A DNA stretch of 57,054 nt from Pandoraea sp. Its GTDB lineage: Bacteria; Pseudomonadota; Gammaproteobacteria; Burkholderiales; Burkholderiaceae. Under the pieces are notes generated by a model that had not been told where the DNA came from, did no database searches, and was given only the letters and a program-made list of their open reading frames with translations. Position numbers and translations under genes: made by a program. The stretch is from assembly GCA_031291335.1 (NCBI GenBank), contig JARLJF010000183.1, positions 1-57,054 on the forward strand, read 5' to 3'. Below are positions 7,832 to 17,006 of this stretch, piece by piece; position 1 is the first letter of the stretch; each line of letters opens with the position of its first letter.

Positions 7832-9091
7832 ATGTCGCTTGCCAATTCGTCCGCTGCTCAGCCGTCCACTTCGCCCAAAGGGGCGCGTACCGCCAAGTTC
7901 TCCGAGTTCGCCACGCAGGCGTTGCTGCCTATCACCTCGCGCCCCGACCTCGTGTTCACGCACGGCAAGGGCGGCTGGCTCTATGACCACGACGGCAAGC
8001 GATATCTCGATTTCATTCAGGGCTGGGCCGTGAACAGCCTCGGGCATTGCCATCCGGTGATGCGCGACGCGCTCGCCACGCAAGGCTCGATGCTGCTCAA
8101 CCCGAGCCCCGCGTACTACAACGTGCCGATGATCGAGCTGGCCGACCTGCTCGCCAGACTCTCGGGACTCGGCAAGGTCTTCTTCGCCAACAGCGGCGCC
8201 GAGGCCAACGAGAGCGCGATCAAGCTGGCGCGCAAGTGGGGGCAGTTGCACCCGAACGTCTCGGGCGGTGCACGCTTCGAGATCATCACCTTCAAGAATG
8301 CCTTCCACGGCCGTACGCTCGCCACCATGTCCGCGAGCGGCAAGCCGGGGTGGGACACGATCTTCGCTCCGCAGGTGCCCGGCTTTCCGAAGGCCGACAT
8401 GAACGATATCGCGTCGGTGGAGGCCCTCATCGGCCCCGACACCGTCGCCGTGATGCTCGAGCCGATTCAGGGCGAGGCCGGGGTGGTGCCGGCCACCGAG
8501 GCCTTCCTGAAGGAACTGCGCGCACTCACGCAAGCGCGCGGGCTGCTGCTGATTGTGGACGAAGTGCAGACAGGTTGCGGGCGCACGGGCACCCTCTTCT
8601 CGCATCAGCAGGCGGGCATCGTTCCCGACATCATGACGCTCGGCAAGGGGATCGGCGGCGGCGTGCCGCTTGCCGCCATGCTGTGCGGCGACGAGTTCGC
8701 CGTCTTCCAGCCCGGCGATCAGGGCGGCACGTACAACGGCAATCCGCTCATGTGCGCGGTGGGCCTCGCAGTCATGCGTACGGTCAGCGCCCCGGGCTTT
8801 CTCGAATTCGTGCGAGCACAGTCGGACTATCTGAGCGCCGGGTTGCAGCATCTCTCGTCGCGTTACGGCGGTGAGGGCGAACGCGGGGCCGGCTTGCTGC
8901 GCGCCCTGCTGCTCGGCCGCGACATCGGTCCGCAACTGGTCGAAGCCGCGCGTGAGATGACACCGGACGGTCTGTTGCTCAACGCGCCGCGTCCGAGCCT
9001 GTTGCGCTTCATGCCCGCACTGAACGTGAGCCGTGATGAGATCGACCAGATGCTCTCGATGCTCGACACGCTGCTCGCCAAACACGTCTGA
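7832..9091 (+). CDS. Class III PLP aminotransferase, acetylornithine transaminase-like
   Basis: This 419-residue enzyme belongs to the acetylornithine/ornithine/4-aminobutyrate aminotransferase group. Visible hallmarks are the substrate-side segment [12 protein letters not shown], the phosphate-binding region [17 protein letters not shown], the cofactor aspartate in [15 protein letters not shown] and the PLP lysine in LGKGIGGG (about K272). It would exchange an amino group between glutamate/2-oxoglutarate and an aldehyde such as N-acetylglutamate semialdehyde; the exact substrate is inferred from family resemblance. The start at 7832 has GGAGA at 7822-7826. The start is followed by a low-complexity Ser/Ala stretch. 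A candidate leader and terminator precede it, suggesting control by premature termination. Confidence 0.88.
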   Translation: MSLANSSAAQPSTSPKGARTAKFSEFATQALLPITSRPDLVFTHGKGGWLYDHDGKRYLDFIQGWAVNSLGHCHPVMRDALATQGSMLLNPSPAYYNVPMIELADLLARLSGLGKVFFANSGAEANESAIKLARKWGQLHPNVSGGARFEIITFKNAFHGRTLATMSASGKPGWDTIFAPQVPGFPKADMNDIASVEALIGPDTVAVMLEPIQGEAGVVPATEAFLKELRALTQARGLLLIVDEVQTGCGRTGTLFSHQQAGIVPDIMTLGKGIGGGVPLAAMLCGDEFAVFQPGDQGGTYNGNPLMCAVGLAVMRTVSAPGFLEFVRAQSDYLSAGLQHLSSRYGGEGERGAGLLRALLLGRDIGPQLVEAAREMTPDGLLLNAPRPSLLRFMPALNVSRDEIDQMLSMLDTLLAKHV

Positions 9092-9202
9092 CGGCAACAC
9101 AACGACGCCCCGGCGCATACGCCCGATACACGCCCATGCGCGCCGTGCCCGGTTTCCCCCGGGCAGCGCGGGGTGTACGCCATCGCACAGGAGACACTTT
9201 CC

Positions 9203-9700
9203 ATGAACGACCTGAGTCACGGGCATCCGACACCGCCCGCCGAAGCCATCGTCGAGATTTCCGCCGATCCGGCACGGCTCGACATCGGTTTCATCCATCA
9301 CGCACTCTCGACACAAACCCACTGGGCCAAGGACATTCCCAAGGACATACTCACGCGCGCCATCTCCCACTCGCTGTGCTTCGGCGCGTATGCGACGCAG
9401 GTGGAAGGCGGTCCGGTGCATCAGGTCGGGTTCGCACGCGTGATCACCGACCATGCAACGTTTGCCTATCTGGCCGACGTGTTCGTCGATCCGTCGATGC
9501 GCGGCCTGGGCATCGGCAAGCGTCTGTGCGAGAACGTGCTGGCGCACCCCGCGCTGCAACAACTGCGGCGCTTTTTGCTCGCCACCACCGACGCGGCAAG
9601 CCTCTATGCCCGCTATGGCTTCGAGCCGCTCGAGCCCGTGAACAAGATGATGCAGATCCATCGGCCCGACATCTACACCGGCAAACAGGAAGCGCCATGA
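9203..9700 (+). CDS. GNAT-family N-acetyltransferase
   Basis: This is a 165-residue GNAT-fold acetyltransferase that would move an acetyl group from acetyl-CoA to an unidentified amine. The acetyl-CoA-binding strand-loop is visible as LADVFVDPSMRGLGIGKRL, which holds the R/Q-x-x-G-x-G/A pattern, and the C-terminal motif YARYGFEPLE is typical. ATG 9203 is chosen because AGGAGA lies at 9189-9194. The stop overlaps the start of a second GNAT gene, so the pair is co-translated. Both follow the aminotransferase on the same strand, which could reflect a common amino-acid or amine pathway. Confidence 0.87.
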   Translation: MNDLSHGHPTPPAEAIVEISADPARLDIGFIHHALSTQTHWAKDIPKDILTRAISHSLCFGAYATQVEGGPVHQVGFARVITDHATFAYLADVFVDPSMRGLGIGKRLCENVLAHPALQQLRRFLLATTDAASLYARYGFEPLEPVNKMMQIHRPDIYTGKQEAP

Positions 9701-10176
9701 TCGCCACCGCCGCCGACATTCACCTCCGAACCTTCGACGACACGGATACCGACGCGGTGATCGCGCTCTGGCGCGAGGCGTTCCCCGAATACAACGCGTC
9801 GGACAAGCCACATCGCGAGCCGCGCCGCTCGATCGCGAACAAGGTCGCCATGCGTGACGGGTTGTTCTTCGTCGCCGTGCGCGACAACAAGATCGTGGGC
9901 ACGGTCATGGCCGGGTACGACGGCCATCGCGGCTGGGTCTATTCGCTGGCGGTGACGCGGGCGTTGCGACGTCGCGGCGTGGCGAGCGCGTTGCTGCGTC
10001 ATGCGGAAATCGCACTCGCCGAGCGCGGTTGCCTCAAGCTCAATCTGCAAGTGCTCACACAATCGCGCGAAGCCCTGGCGTTCTATGCCGCGCATGGCTA
10101 TGCGGCAGACGATGTCGTGAGTCTCGGCAAACGGTTGCCGCTTGCCGCAATGGCGAACGCGTCGCCATCGCCGTAA
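9697..10176 (+). CDS. GNAT-family acetyltransferase, YpeA-like
   Basis: This 159-residue protein is a second GNAT acetyltransferase. The acetyl-CoA-binding segment is VYSLAVTRALRRRGVASALL, and the late motif EALAFYAAHGYAADDV is typical of YpeA/RimI-like members. Its ATG overlaps the stop of the preceding gene (ATGA at 9697-9700). Reading ends at 10176, before a strong shared terminator that separates it from the convergent liv operon. The substrate is unknown. The last residues (NASPSP) are low complexity. Confidence 0.86.
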   Translation: MIATAADIHLRTFDDTDTDAVIALWREAFPEYNASDKPHREPRRSIANKVAMRDGLFFVAVRDNKIVGTVMAGYDGHRGWVYSLAVTRALRRRGVASALLRHAEIALAERGCLKLNLQVLTQSREALAFYAAHGYAADDVVSLGKRLPLAAMANASPSP

Positions 10177-10220
10177 CCGGCAAAGCCGTTACGGCAGTAG
10201 CGCCGGCCGGCGGAAAACAC

Positions 10221-10254
10221 AAAGGGCGCCGGAGTTGCCTCCGGCGCCCTTTGC
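10221..10254. terminator. Bidirectional terminator between the GNAT genes and livF
   Basis: A perfect 14-bp stem (10221-10234 with 10239-10252) around a TTGC tetraloop has A-rich DNA on the left and T-rich DNA on the right. It can therefore end both the rightward GNAT transcript and the leftward liv transcript. Confidence 0.9.
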
Positions 10255-10272
10255 TTTCATGCTCCCGGGTAC

Positions 10273-10986
10273 TTACTCGCCGAGATACGCGGCGCGTACC
10301 TTCGGGTCGTCGAGCATGTCTTTCGCGTCACCGGTCATGGTGACGAGTCCGCTGTCCATCACGTAGCCACGGTGTGCCGCTTGCAGCGCCAGACGCGCGT
10401 TCTGCTCCACGAGCAGCACCGTCACTCCTTCGCCCGACACCGTGCGCACGACCTCGAAGATCTTCTCGACCATGATCGGCGAGAGCCCCATCGACGGCTC
10501 GTCGAGCAGCAACAGCTTGGGCTGACTCATCAGCGCACGCGCCATCGCCAGCATCTGCTGCTCGCCCCCCGACAACGTGCCGGCAAGCTGATCCTTGCGC
10601 TCCTTCAGGCGCGGGAAAATGCCGAACATCTTGTCGACGTCCCGCTTGATGCCCGCGTTGTCGTTGCGCAGATAAGCCCCCATCTGCATGTTCTCGAGGA
10701 TGGTCATGCGCGTGAAAATGCCACGCCCCTCCGGCACCATCGCGAGACCCTGCTTGAGCAGATCGAACGCCTTCACACCGCGAATCGACTTGCCCAGATA
10801 CTCGATGTCGCCGTCGGCCCACGGCAACAGCCCCGTGATGGCCTTCATCGTGGTCGTCTTGCCCGCACCGTTCGCGCCGATTAGCGTGACCAGTTCGCCC
10901 GACTGGATGTGCAGGTCGATGCCCTTGACCGCCTTGATCCCGCCGTAAGCGACTTTCAGGCCCTTGATCGTCAACATTGCGCTCAT
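10273..10986 (-). CDS. livF: Branched-chain amino acid ABC transporter ATPase LivF
   Basis: This 237-residue cytoplasmic ATPase powers uptake of leucine, isoleucine or valine together with LivG. Walker A (GANGAGKTT), the signature (LSGGEQQMLAMARAL) and Walker B (LLLLDEPSMGLSP) are intact. The last gene of the operon, it starts at ATG 10986, which overlaps the livG stop by one base (TGATG). A TTG three bases earlier is in frame but unnecessary. Confidence 0.95.
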   Translation of the reverse strand: MSAMLTIKGLKVAYGGIKAVKGIDLHIQSGELVTLIGANGAGKTTTMKAITGLLPWADGDIEYLGKSIRGVKAFDLLKQGLAMVPEGRGIFTRMTILENMQMGAYLRNDNAGIKRDVDKMFGIFPRLKERKDQLAGTLSGGEQQMLAMARALMSQPKLLLLDEPSMGLSPIMVEKIFEVVRTVSGEGVTVLLVEQNARLALQAAHRGYVMDSGLVTMTGDAKDMLDDPKVRAAYLGE

Positions 10987-11762
10987 CAATGGCCTCCTGC
11001 ACCGAGATACGCTTCAATCACCGCCGGATTCTTCTGCACATCCTGCGGCAAACCTTCGGCAATCACCTTGCCGTAATCGAGCACCGTCATCCGGTTGCAC
11101 AAGCCCATCACCAGCTTCACGTCGTGCTCGATGAGCAGGATCGTGCGGCCATCGCTGCGGATCTTGTCGAGCAAACCGCGCAACTCGACCTTCTCGGTCG
11201 CATTCATGCCGGCCGCCGGCTCATCGAGCGCGAGCAGCTTAGGATCGGTTGCCAGCGCGCGCGCAATCTCCAGACGGCGCTGGTGGCCGTACGAGAGGTT
11301 CGCCGCCGTGTAGTTGGCGTACTTCGCTACGCCCACGTACTCGAGCAACTCCATTGCACGATCACGAATGGCACGCTCTTCGGCCTTCGCGCCCGGATAC
11401 CGTACGATGGCGCCGATCACGCCCATCTTGGTGCGCACGTGGCGCCCGACCATCACGTTCTCGACGACGGTCATGCCGCCGAACAGACGAATGTTCTGGA
11501 ACGTACGTGCAATGCCCGCGCGTGCCACTTCATGCACGGCAGTCGGTTTATACGCGGTGCCGTCGAGGGTAAATTCGCCGGAATCGGGCGTGTAAAGCCC
11601 GGTGATCACGTTAAAGAAGGTGGTCTTGCCTGCACCGTTCGGACCTATCAGCCCGTAGATCTGCCCCGGCTTGATCTCCAGGCCCACATCGGTGAGGGCT
11701 TGCAGACCGCCGAAGCGCTTGTTCACGCCCTTTACGGACAGAAGAATTTGTTCGCTCGTCAT
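10986..11762 (-). CDS. livG: Branched-chain amino acid ABC transporter ATPase LivG
   Basis: This 258-residue ATPase is the second motor subunit of the Liv transporter. It shows Walker A (GPNGAGKTT), the LivG-type signature (LSYGHQRRLEIARAL) with YGHQ in place of GGQ, and Walker B (LLALDEPAAGMN). The C-terminus (IAEGLPQDVQKNPAVIEAYLG) is the standard LivG tail. It lies 18 bp after livM and overlaps livF by one base, so livM, livG and livF are one transcription unit. Confidence 0.95.
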   Translation of the reverse strand: MTSEQILLSVKGVNKRFGGLQALTDVGLEIKPGQIYGLIGPNGAGKTTFFNVITGLYTPDSGEFTLDGTAYKPTAVHEVARAGIARTFQNIRLFGGMTVVENVMVGRHVRTKMGVIGAIVRYPGAKAEERAIRDRAMELLEYVGVAKYANYTAANLSYGHQRRLEIARALATDPKLLALDEPAAGMNATEKVELRGLLDKIRSDGRTILLIEHDVKLVMGLCNRMTVLDYGKVIAEGLPQDVQKNPAVIEAYLGAGGH

Positions 11763-11780
11763 CAGTTCATCTCCCTCGGC

Positions 11781-12914
11781 TTACAGTGTCCGCTCTTCTG
11801 GACGCGGCGACGGCCACAGGCCGGCCGGACGGTACAGCATGATCAGAATCATGGCCAGACCGTACAGCAACTGCCGGATCACTTCGGGATCGACGATAAC
11901 GCTGCCGAACAACTTCATCTGCAACGGGCCCATGGTCGAGCGCAGAATCTCGGGGAACGCCGAGAGCAGCACACCGCCCAGAATCACGCCCGGAATGTGC
12001 CCCATGCCGCCGAGCACCACCATCGAGAGCACGACGATCGACTCCCAGAAGGTGAACGACTCGGGCGAGACGAAGCCCTGGAACGCCGAGAACATGCCCC
12101 CGGCCACGCCGCCGAACGACGCCCCCATGGCAAACGCGAGCAGCTTGATGTTGCGCGTATTGATACCCATCGCCTTGGCGGCGATTTCGTCTTCACGAAT
12201 GGCCACCCAGGCGCGTCCGATGCGCGAGTGCTGCAAGCGCACGCAGATGAACGCGATGAGCAACGCCAGGAACACGAACAGGTAGTAGTACATGTACACC
12301 GAGTTGACCTGAATCCCGAAGAAGGTGTGTGCCTTCGAGAAGTCAAAGCCGAACAGCGACGCGGGCTGGATACCGGTGATCCCCTTCGGGCCATTGGTGA
12401 TGTTCACCGGCCGGTCGAGGTTGTTCATGAAGATACGGATGATCTCGCCGAAGCCCAGCGTCACGATGGCCAGGTAGTCACCGCGAAGACGCAGCGTCGG
12501 CGCACCGAGCAAGATGCCGAAGATCGCCGCGACCGCCGCCCCGATCGGTATGGTGAACCACACCGGCACGTGCAGTCCGCCCGGGAACAGATGCGCGATC
12601 CACTCGAACTGTAGCGTGAGGTGAGGTGAGCTGAGGAACGCCGTGACGTACGCACCCACGGCATAGAACGCGATGTAGCCCAAATCGAGCAGGCCGGCGA
12701 AGCCCACCACGATATTCAGGCCCAGCGCGAGCATGATGTAGAGCAGCGCGAAGTCGAGCACGCGCACCCAGTAGTTGCCCCCGGCGTAGCCCACCAGCAC
12801 GGGGGCGACGATGGCGCCGATCAGGAAAATCGCAAGACCCCGATAGGCCTTGCGGGTAGCCGCCGCAGCAGAGATCTGCGTCGGCGCGGAGGAGGTTTGC
12901 ACGGGTTGATTCAT
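11781..12914 (-). CDS. livM: Branched-chain amino acid ABC transporter permease LivM
   Basis: This 377-residue inner-membrane permease has about ten hydrophobic segments and the LivM-type cytoplasmic coupling region (EDEIAAKAMGINTRNIKLLAF truncated here to its core EDEIAAKAMGIN). The N-terminus carries a 25-residue Ser/Ala/Thr-rich extension before the first helix. The start at 12914 is preceded on its strand by GGAGG. It lies 18 bp after livH and 18 bp before livG, which fits a single operon. Confidence 0.94.
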   Translation of the reverse strand: MNQPVQTSSAPTQISAAAATRKAYRGLAIFLIGAIVAPVLVGYAGGNYWVRVLDFALLYIMLALGLNIVVGFAGLLDLGYIAFYAVGAYVTAFLSSPHLTLQFEWIAHLFPGGLHVPVWFTIPIGAAVAAIFGILLGAPTLRLRGDYLAIVTLGFGEIIRIFMNNLDRPVNITNGPKGITGIQPASLFGFDFSKAHTFFGIQVNSVYMYYYLFVFLALLIAFICVRLQHSRIGRAWVAIREDEIAAKAMGINTRNIKLLAFAMGASFGGVAGGMFSAFQGFVSPESFTFWESIVVLSMVVLGGMGHIPGVILGGVLLSAFPEILRSTMGPLQMKLFGSVIVDPEVIRQLLYGLAMILIMLYRPAGLWPSPRPEERTL

Positions 12915-12932
12915 AGTGTGGATCCTCCCCGC

Positions 12933-13883
12933 TTATGCACGATCAGCCACGCGCTCGCCGAGCAGACCGCTCGGACGGAACACCAGCACGATGATCAGAA
13001 CGACGAAGGCGAACACGTCCTGATAGTTACTCCCGAATACCCCACCGGTCAGATCCCCGATGTAGCCCGCCCCCAGCGCTTCGATCAGGCCCAGCAGCAC
13101 GCCACCGACCATGGCGCCTTGCAGGTTGCCGATACCGCCGAGCACCGCTGCGGTGAACGCTTTCATCCCGGGAATGAAGCCCATGTAGAAGTGGGCGTTA
13201 CCGTAGTTCGAGGCCATCATCACCCCGGCGAGTGCGGCGAGCGCGCCGCCCAGCGCGAACGTGGCCGAGATCACGAAGTTGGGGTTCACGCCCATGAGAC
13301 CGGCGACGTTGCGGTTCTCCGCCGTCGCACGCATGGCACGACCCAACTTGGTGCGGTTCACGAGCTGTGTGAGGCCGAACATCACGAGGAACGCGACCAC
13401 CACGATCACGATACCGGTGCCGTTGGTCACGGCGCCCGGATGATCGCCGCGTTGCGGGATGATCGTCATGGCGTCGGTGGGCAGCAGTTGCGGGAACGAG
13501 AGCGGGTTACGCGACCAGATCAGCATGGCGATCGTCTGCAACAGCAGCGACACGCCAATGGCCGTGATCAGTGGCGCCAGACGCGGCGCATTACGCAATG
13601 GCCGGTACGCCACGCGCTCGATCACAAAGTTGGCCAGGGCGCACGTGGGCATACACACGAGCGTGGCGATAGCCAGCATGAGCGCCGGATGCATGTTCGG
13701 CGCGACTTTCAACAACAGGTTGATGGTGGACAGCGCGACCATCGCGCCGATCATCATCACGTCGGCGTGGGCAAAGTTGATGATGCCCAGAATGCCGTAG
13801 ACCATCGTATAGCCCAGCGCAATGATCGCGTACACGCTACCAAGCACGAGGCCGTTCAAGATTTGTTGGATAAAAATATCCAT
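12933..13883 (-). CDS. livH: Branched-chain amino acid ABC transporter permease LivH
   Basis: This 316-residue permease pairs with LivM. It opens with the family-typical MDIFIQQILNGLVLGSVYA and has about eight membrane helices and the coupling motif GRAMRATAENRNVAGLMG. ATG 13883 is chosen over an upstream in-frame start at 14009 because AAGGAG lies eight bases before it and the protein then begins like other LivH proteins. A hairpin terminator separates it from livJ upstream. Confidence 0.94.
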   Translation of the reverse strand: MDIFIQQILNGLVLGSVYAIIALGYTMVYGILGIINFAHADVMMIGAMVALSTINLLLKVAPNMHPALMLAIATLVCMPTCALANFVIERVAYRPLRNAPRLAPLITAIGVSLLLQTIAMLIWSRNPLSFPQLLPTDAMTIIPQRGDHPGAVTNGTGIVIVVVAFLVMFGLTQLVNRTKLGRAMRATAENRNVAGLMGVNPNFVISATFALGGALAALAGVMMASNYGNAHFYMGFIPGMKAFTAAVLGGIGNLQGAMVGGVLLGLIEALGAGYIGDLTGGVFGSNYQDVFAFVVLIIVLVFRPSGLLGERVADRA

Positions 13884-14030
13884 GAAGCTAACTCCTTGTC
13901 CCGAAAACGGGCTCTCGACACGCTTGCCCGATAGGGCGCGCGAGGGGGTCGAGAGAACTGCGGGTAATGAGGCGTAATCCTGTGTCAGGAGGGGGGCCGT
14001 GCCCGTCATGCAGGCACGGCATCTTTCCGC

Positions 14031-14073
14031 AGATAAAGAAACGGCACCGAACGGGTAGGCACCGGTGCCGTTT
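14031..14073 (-). terminator. Terminator-like hairpin between livJ and livH
   Basis: On the minus strand an 11-bp perfect stem (AAACGGCACCG at 14039-14049 with its complement at 14063-14073) is followed by TTTCTTTATC. It lies just after the livJ stop and about 150 bp before livH. Partial termination here would give more binding protein than membrane subunits, a common arrangement for ABC uptake operons. Confidence 0.75.
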
Positions 14074-14094
14074 CATGGCGCAAGCGCCCGGGAG

Positions 14095-15303
14095 TTACAT
14101 CTTCACCACGTCGAGCACGCTCTTCTTCTTGTCCTTGTAGTTGTAGAGCGTGATGACCGGCTCCTTCATGTCGCCCTTGCTGTCGAAGGCGATGTGACCG
14201 ATAACACCCTTGTAGTCGGTCGCCGGCATGGCTGCCAGGATCTTCGCCGGGTCGGTCGAGTTGGCGCGCTTCATGGCGTCGATGATCACGTTGACAGCGT
14301 CATACGTGAACGGGGCGTAGATCTGGATCGGTTGGTTGAAACGAGCTTCGTAGCGCTTCGAGAAGTCGTCGCCGCCTTCCATCTTCGACAGCGCCATACC
14401 CGCTTCCGAGCAGACGATGTTGTCGATAGCGTCGCCAGCCAGTTCGGCCACCTTGTCGGTACACACGCCGTCGCCGGCCAGCACCTTGGCACCGATACCC
14501 AGTTCCTTCGACTGCTTGGCGAACGGGCCGCCGGTCGCATCCATACCGCCGTACATGATGATGTCCGGACGCTCACCCTTGATCTTCGTCAGAATGGCGC
14601 GGAAATCCGTGGCCTTGTCGTTGGTCGCATCGTGCGAGAGCACCTTCAGGCCGTTGGCCTTGGCGGTCTTCTCGAACTCGTCGGCCAAGCCCTTGCCGTA
14701 GGCCGTGGCGTCATCGACGATGGCCACCGACTTGGCACCCAGCGCCTTGGTGGCGTAGTTGGCCAGTGCCGGACCCTGCTGAGCATCGGTCGCCACCACA
14801 CGATAGGCCGTCTTGAAGCCTTGCTGCGTGTACGCCGGGTTGGTTGCCGACGGCGAGATCTGCACGATGCCTGCATCGCTATAGATCTTCGATGCCGGAA
14901 TCGTCGTACCGGAATTCAAGTGACCCACCACGGCGACGACCTTCTCGTCGACGAGCTTCTGGGCAACCTGCGTTGCAGTCTTCGGATCGGCCGCGTCATC
15001 TTCCGCCACCAGTTCCAGCTTGACCGGCTTGCCGTCGATGGTCAGGCCAGCCTTGTTGGCTTCTTCAACGGCCATGCGTGCACCGTTTTCGTTATCTTTG
15101 CCCAGGTGAGCGATTTGGCCCGTCAACGGTGCAACGTGACCAATCTTGATTACAACCGCATCGCCGCCCCCGCTGGCGGCAGTCGTCGCGGCAGGTGCAG
15201 AAGCGGCACCCGAATCGGCCTGCTTTTCTTCCTTCTGACCGCATGCCGCCAACAGCGTCACTGCGGCGACTACGGGCAGTACCTTCGCGAACTTGAGTTG
15301 CAT
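14095..15303 (-). CDS. livJ: Branched-chain amino acid substrate-binding protein (lipoprotein form)
   Basis: This 402-residue Leu/Ile/Val-binding (periplasmic binding protein type I) protein captures substrate for LivHMGF. ATG 15303 is preceded by AGGAG at a good distance; further in-frame upstream codons up to 15432 lack one. The signal ends in a lipobox (LLAAC, Cys21), so it should be membrane-anchored rather than freely periplasmic. After a low-complexity Ala/Ser/Glu linker (about residues 23-50) the domain begins with VIKIGHVAPLTGQIAHLGKD and includes the typical PSATNPAYTQQG. First gene of the operon; an AT-rich region lies upstream. Confidence 0.93.
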   Translation of the reverse strand: MQLKFAKVLPVVAAVTLLAACGQKEEKQADSGAASAPAATTAASGGGDAVVIKIGHVAPLTGQIAHLGKDNENGARMAVEEANKAGLTIDGKPVKLELVAEDDAADPKTATQVAQKLVDEKVVAVVGHLNSGTTIPASKIYSDAGIVQISPSATNPAYTQQGFKTAYRVVATDAQQGPALANYATKALGAKSVAIVDDATAYGKGLADEFEKTAKANGLKVLSHDATNDKATDFRAILTKIKGERPDIIMYGGMDATGGPFAKQSKELGIGAKVLAGDGVCTDKVAELAGDAIDNIVCSEAGMALSKMEGGDDFSKRYEARFNQPIQIYAPFTYDAVNVIIDAMKRANSTDPAKILAAMPATDYKGVIGHIAFDSKGDMKEPVITLYNYKDKKKSVLDVVKM

Positions 15304-15933
15304 TTGATTATCTCCTGATTGTCGGCGGTTTAATAACGCCAAAAACGCCAATTCGATGTTTCGTATGCGAAACGCGCGCATTGTAACTCCATTCTTTGCG
15401 GCTGCGACGCCCGCCGCCACAGGGTTTTCCATAATGGAGGACTAAGGTTTTATACCGACTTGTGCAACCCTAATTTTTCAAAAGCGCAACCCCGGATTTG
15501 TTAAAGGTTTTACGCACCCGTGCGCACCAGCCCGGGCGGCCTCATGGTGCAACCGATGCACCACTTATGGGCTTGAACACCACATCAAGCTAATAAGCAA
15601 TTAGCGTGCCTATAGCAATTGGAGCGCTCTTTCTAATTAAGTGAGCATATAAATAATTAGATTCCGGAAAACCAGAAATTATTTATTTACCGTAATTCGT
15701 TATTCGTTGAATTAGTAATTGATGCAATTGGTTTTGACTGATGAGACGTCAAAACCACGAAATCGGGGGCGCGGGATTTTTGCAGAATGCGAGAAAGCGA
15801 CGCGAAAATGCCGCAGTCGGATTTGTGCAGGGGATGACTTGGGGAGCGCTGAGATACCGGCTGCGTCAGGTGGCCTGAGGTTGGCCGTCGACGGGAGTCG
15901 TATGCACAGAAAGAGGGAGCGGGTATGAGGGCA
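15304..15933. other. Gene-free region between livJ and the ispH terminator
   Basis: About 630 bp separate the livJ start from the ispH terminator. Short frames here have no ribosome binding site or family resemblance. The section nearest livJ contains TATAAAA-like sequence and should hold its promoter, but I could not fix a convincing -35/-10 pair. The middle carries the AATT cluster listed separately. Confidence 0.6.
15599..15729. repeat. Cluster of nine AATT tracts upstream of livJ
   Basis: AATT occurs at 15599, 15617, 15635, 15655, 15677, 15694, 15710, 15717 and 15726, the first six spaced 16-22 bp apart. The flanking sequence is far richer in A+T than the rest of the window. It lies 300-430 bp upstream of livJ in a gene-free stretch from 15304 to 15930. 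It could bend DNA or bind a regulator such as an Lrp-type protein; this is inference. Confidence 0.5.
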
Positions 15934-15970
15934 TAAAAAAACCGGGGCCGCACGTTGCGACACCCGGTTT
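15934..15970 (-). terminator. Intrinsic terminator of the fkpB-ispH operon
   Basis: On the minus strand an 8-bp stem AAACCCGG-type arm (15963-15970 with 15939-15946) is followed by a run of seven T. It lies about 55 bp after the ispH stop. Confidence 0.8.
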
Positions 15971-16023
15971 GGCGGCCATGCGGCGTTGCCGCTGACCGTT
16001 CGGTCTGGTTGCGCGGACGGCGC

Positions 16024-16998
16024 TTAGCCGACGGCCGCCTGCACGAGACCCTTGGGCAACGGGAAGGCGATGTTTTCTTCCACACCCTCGAGCACCTTGA
16101 CCTGATTGACGCCCAGTTCGCGCAGACGCGACACGATCGACTGTGCCAGCACTTCCGGCGCCGATGCCCCTGCCGTCACACCGATGCGGCGCTTGCCGTC
16201 GAACCACTCCGGCTTGAGCTGGTCGGGCGAGTCGATCATATACGCGGGCACGCCCATCTTCTCTGCCACTTCGCGCAGACGGTTCGAGTTGGAACTGTTC
16301 GGGCTGCCGACGACCACGACCACGTCGCACTGCGGGGCCATGAACTTCACGGCGTCCTGACGATTCTGCGTCGCGTAGCAGATGTCCTGCTTCTTCGGCT
16401 CGGTGATCAACGGGAAACGCTTCTTGAGCGCGTTGATGACCTCGGCGGCGTCGTCGACGGAGAGCGTCGTCTGCGTCACGTACGCGAGTTTGTCCTCATT
16501 CGCCACTTGCAGCGAGAGCACGTCTTCAATCGTCTCAACGAGGAACATACCCTCGCCCGACTGGCCCATCGTGCCTTCCACTTCCGGGTGGCCCTTGTGA
16601 CCGATCATGATGATCTCGAGTCCCTGGCCGCGCATCTTCGCGACTTCGACGTGTACCTTCGTGACAAGCGGGCATGTGGCGTCGAAGATTCGCAGACCGC
16701 GTGCTTCCGCTTCGGTACGCACCGCTTGCGATACGCCGTGCGCGCTGAAGATCAGCGTGTTGCCCGACGGCACGTCCGTCAGCTCTTCGACGAAAATCGC
16801 GCCCTTCTTGCGCAGGTTCTCGACGACATACGCGTTGTGCACAATCTCGTGACGCACGTAGATCGGCGCACCGTACATCGTGAGCGCGCGCTCGACGATT
16901 TCAATGGCACGATCAACGCCCGCGCAAAAGCCGCGTGGTTGAGCCAGCAGGATTTCCGCATCCGACAAGGTCGGTGCTACGACTTGGGTGGCGCTCAT
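16024..16998 (-). CDS. ispH: 4-hydroxy-3-methylbut-2-enyl diphosphate reductase (LytB)
   Basis: This 324-residue iron-sulfur enzyme makes isopentenyl and dimethylallyl diphosphate in the last step of the MEP isoprenoid pathway. The three cluster-ligand cysteines are visible at Cys25 (RGFCAGV), Cys109 (DATCPL) and about Cys207 (DICYATQ), with the conserved HG (SAHGVS) and [10 protein letters not shown] segments. It follows fkpB by 8 bp on the same strand, the standard fkpB-ispH pair of proteobacteria. An intrinsic terminator follows. Confidence 0.97.
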   Translation of the reverse strand: MSATQVVAPTLSDAEILLAQPRGFCAGVDRAIEIVERALTMYGAPIYVRHEIVHNAYVVENLRKKGAIFVEELTDVPSGNTLIFSAHGVSQAVRTEAEARGLRIFDATCPLVTKVHVEVAKMRGQGLEIIMIGHKGHPEVEGTMGQSGEGMFLVETIEDVLSLQVANEDKLAYVTQTTLSVDDAAEVINALKKRFPLITEPKKQDICYATQNRQDAVKFMAPQCDVVVVVGSPNSSNSNRLREVAEKMGVPAYMIDSPDQLKPEWFDGKRRIGVTAGASAPEVLAQSIVSRLRELGVNQVKVLEGVEENIAFPLPKGLVQAAVG

Positions 16999-17006
16999 TT
17001 CGATTC

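Noticed and set aside
7808..9811. A 667-codon minus-strand frame over the aminotransferase and GNAT genes
   Set aside because: It overlaps three recognised genes and its residues (mostly His, Arg, Glu) look like shadow translation.
10977..12614. A 545-codon plus-strand frame over livG and livM
   Set aside because: Antisense to two transporter genes with clear motifs; no ribosome binding site.
14065..15318. A 417-codon plus-strand frame over livJ
   Set aside because: Shadow of the livJ gene; no recognisable domain.
15687..16085. Short frames between livJ and ispH
   Set aside because: They overlap the ispH terminator and have no ribosome binding site or recognisable domain.
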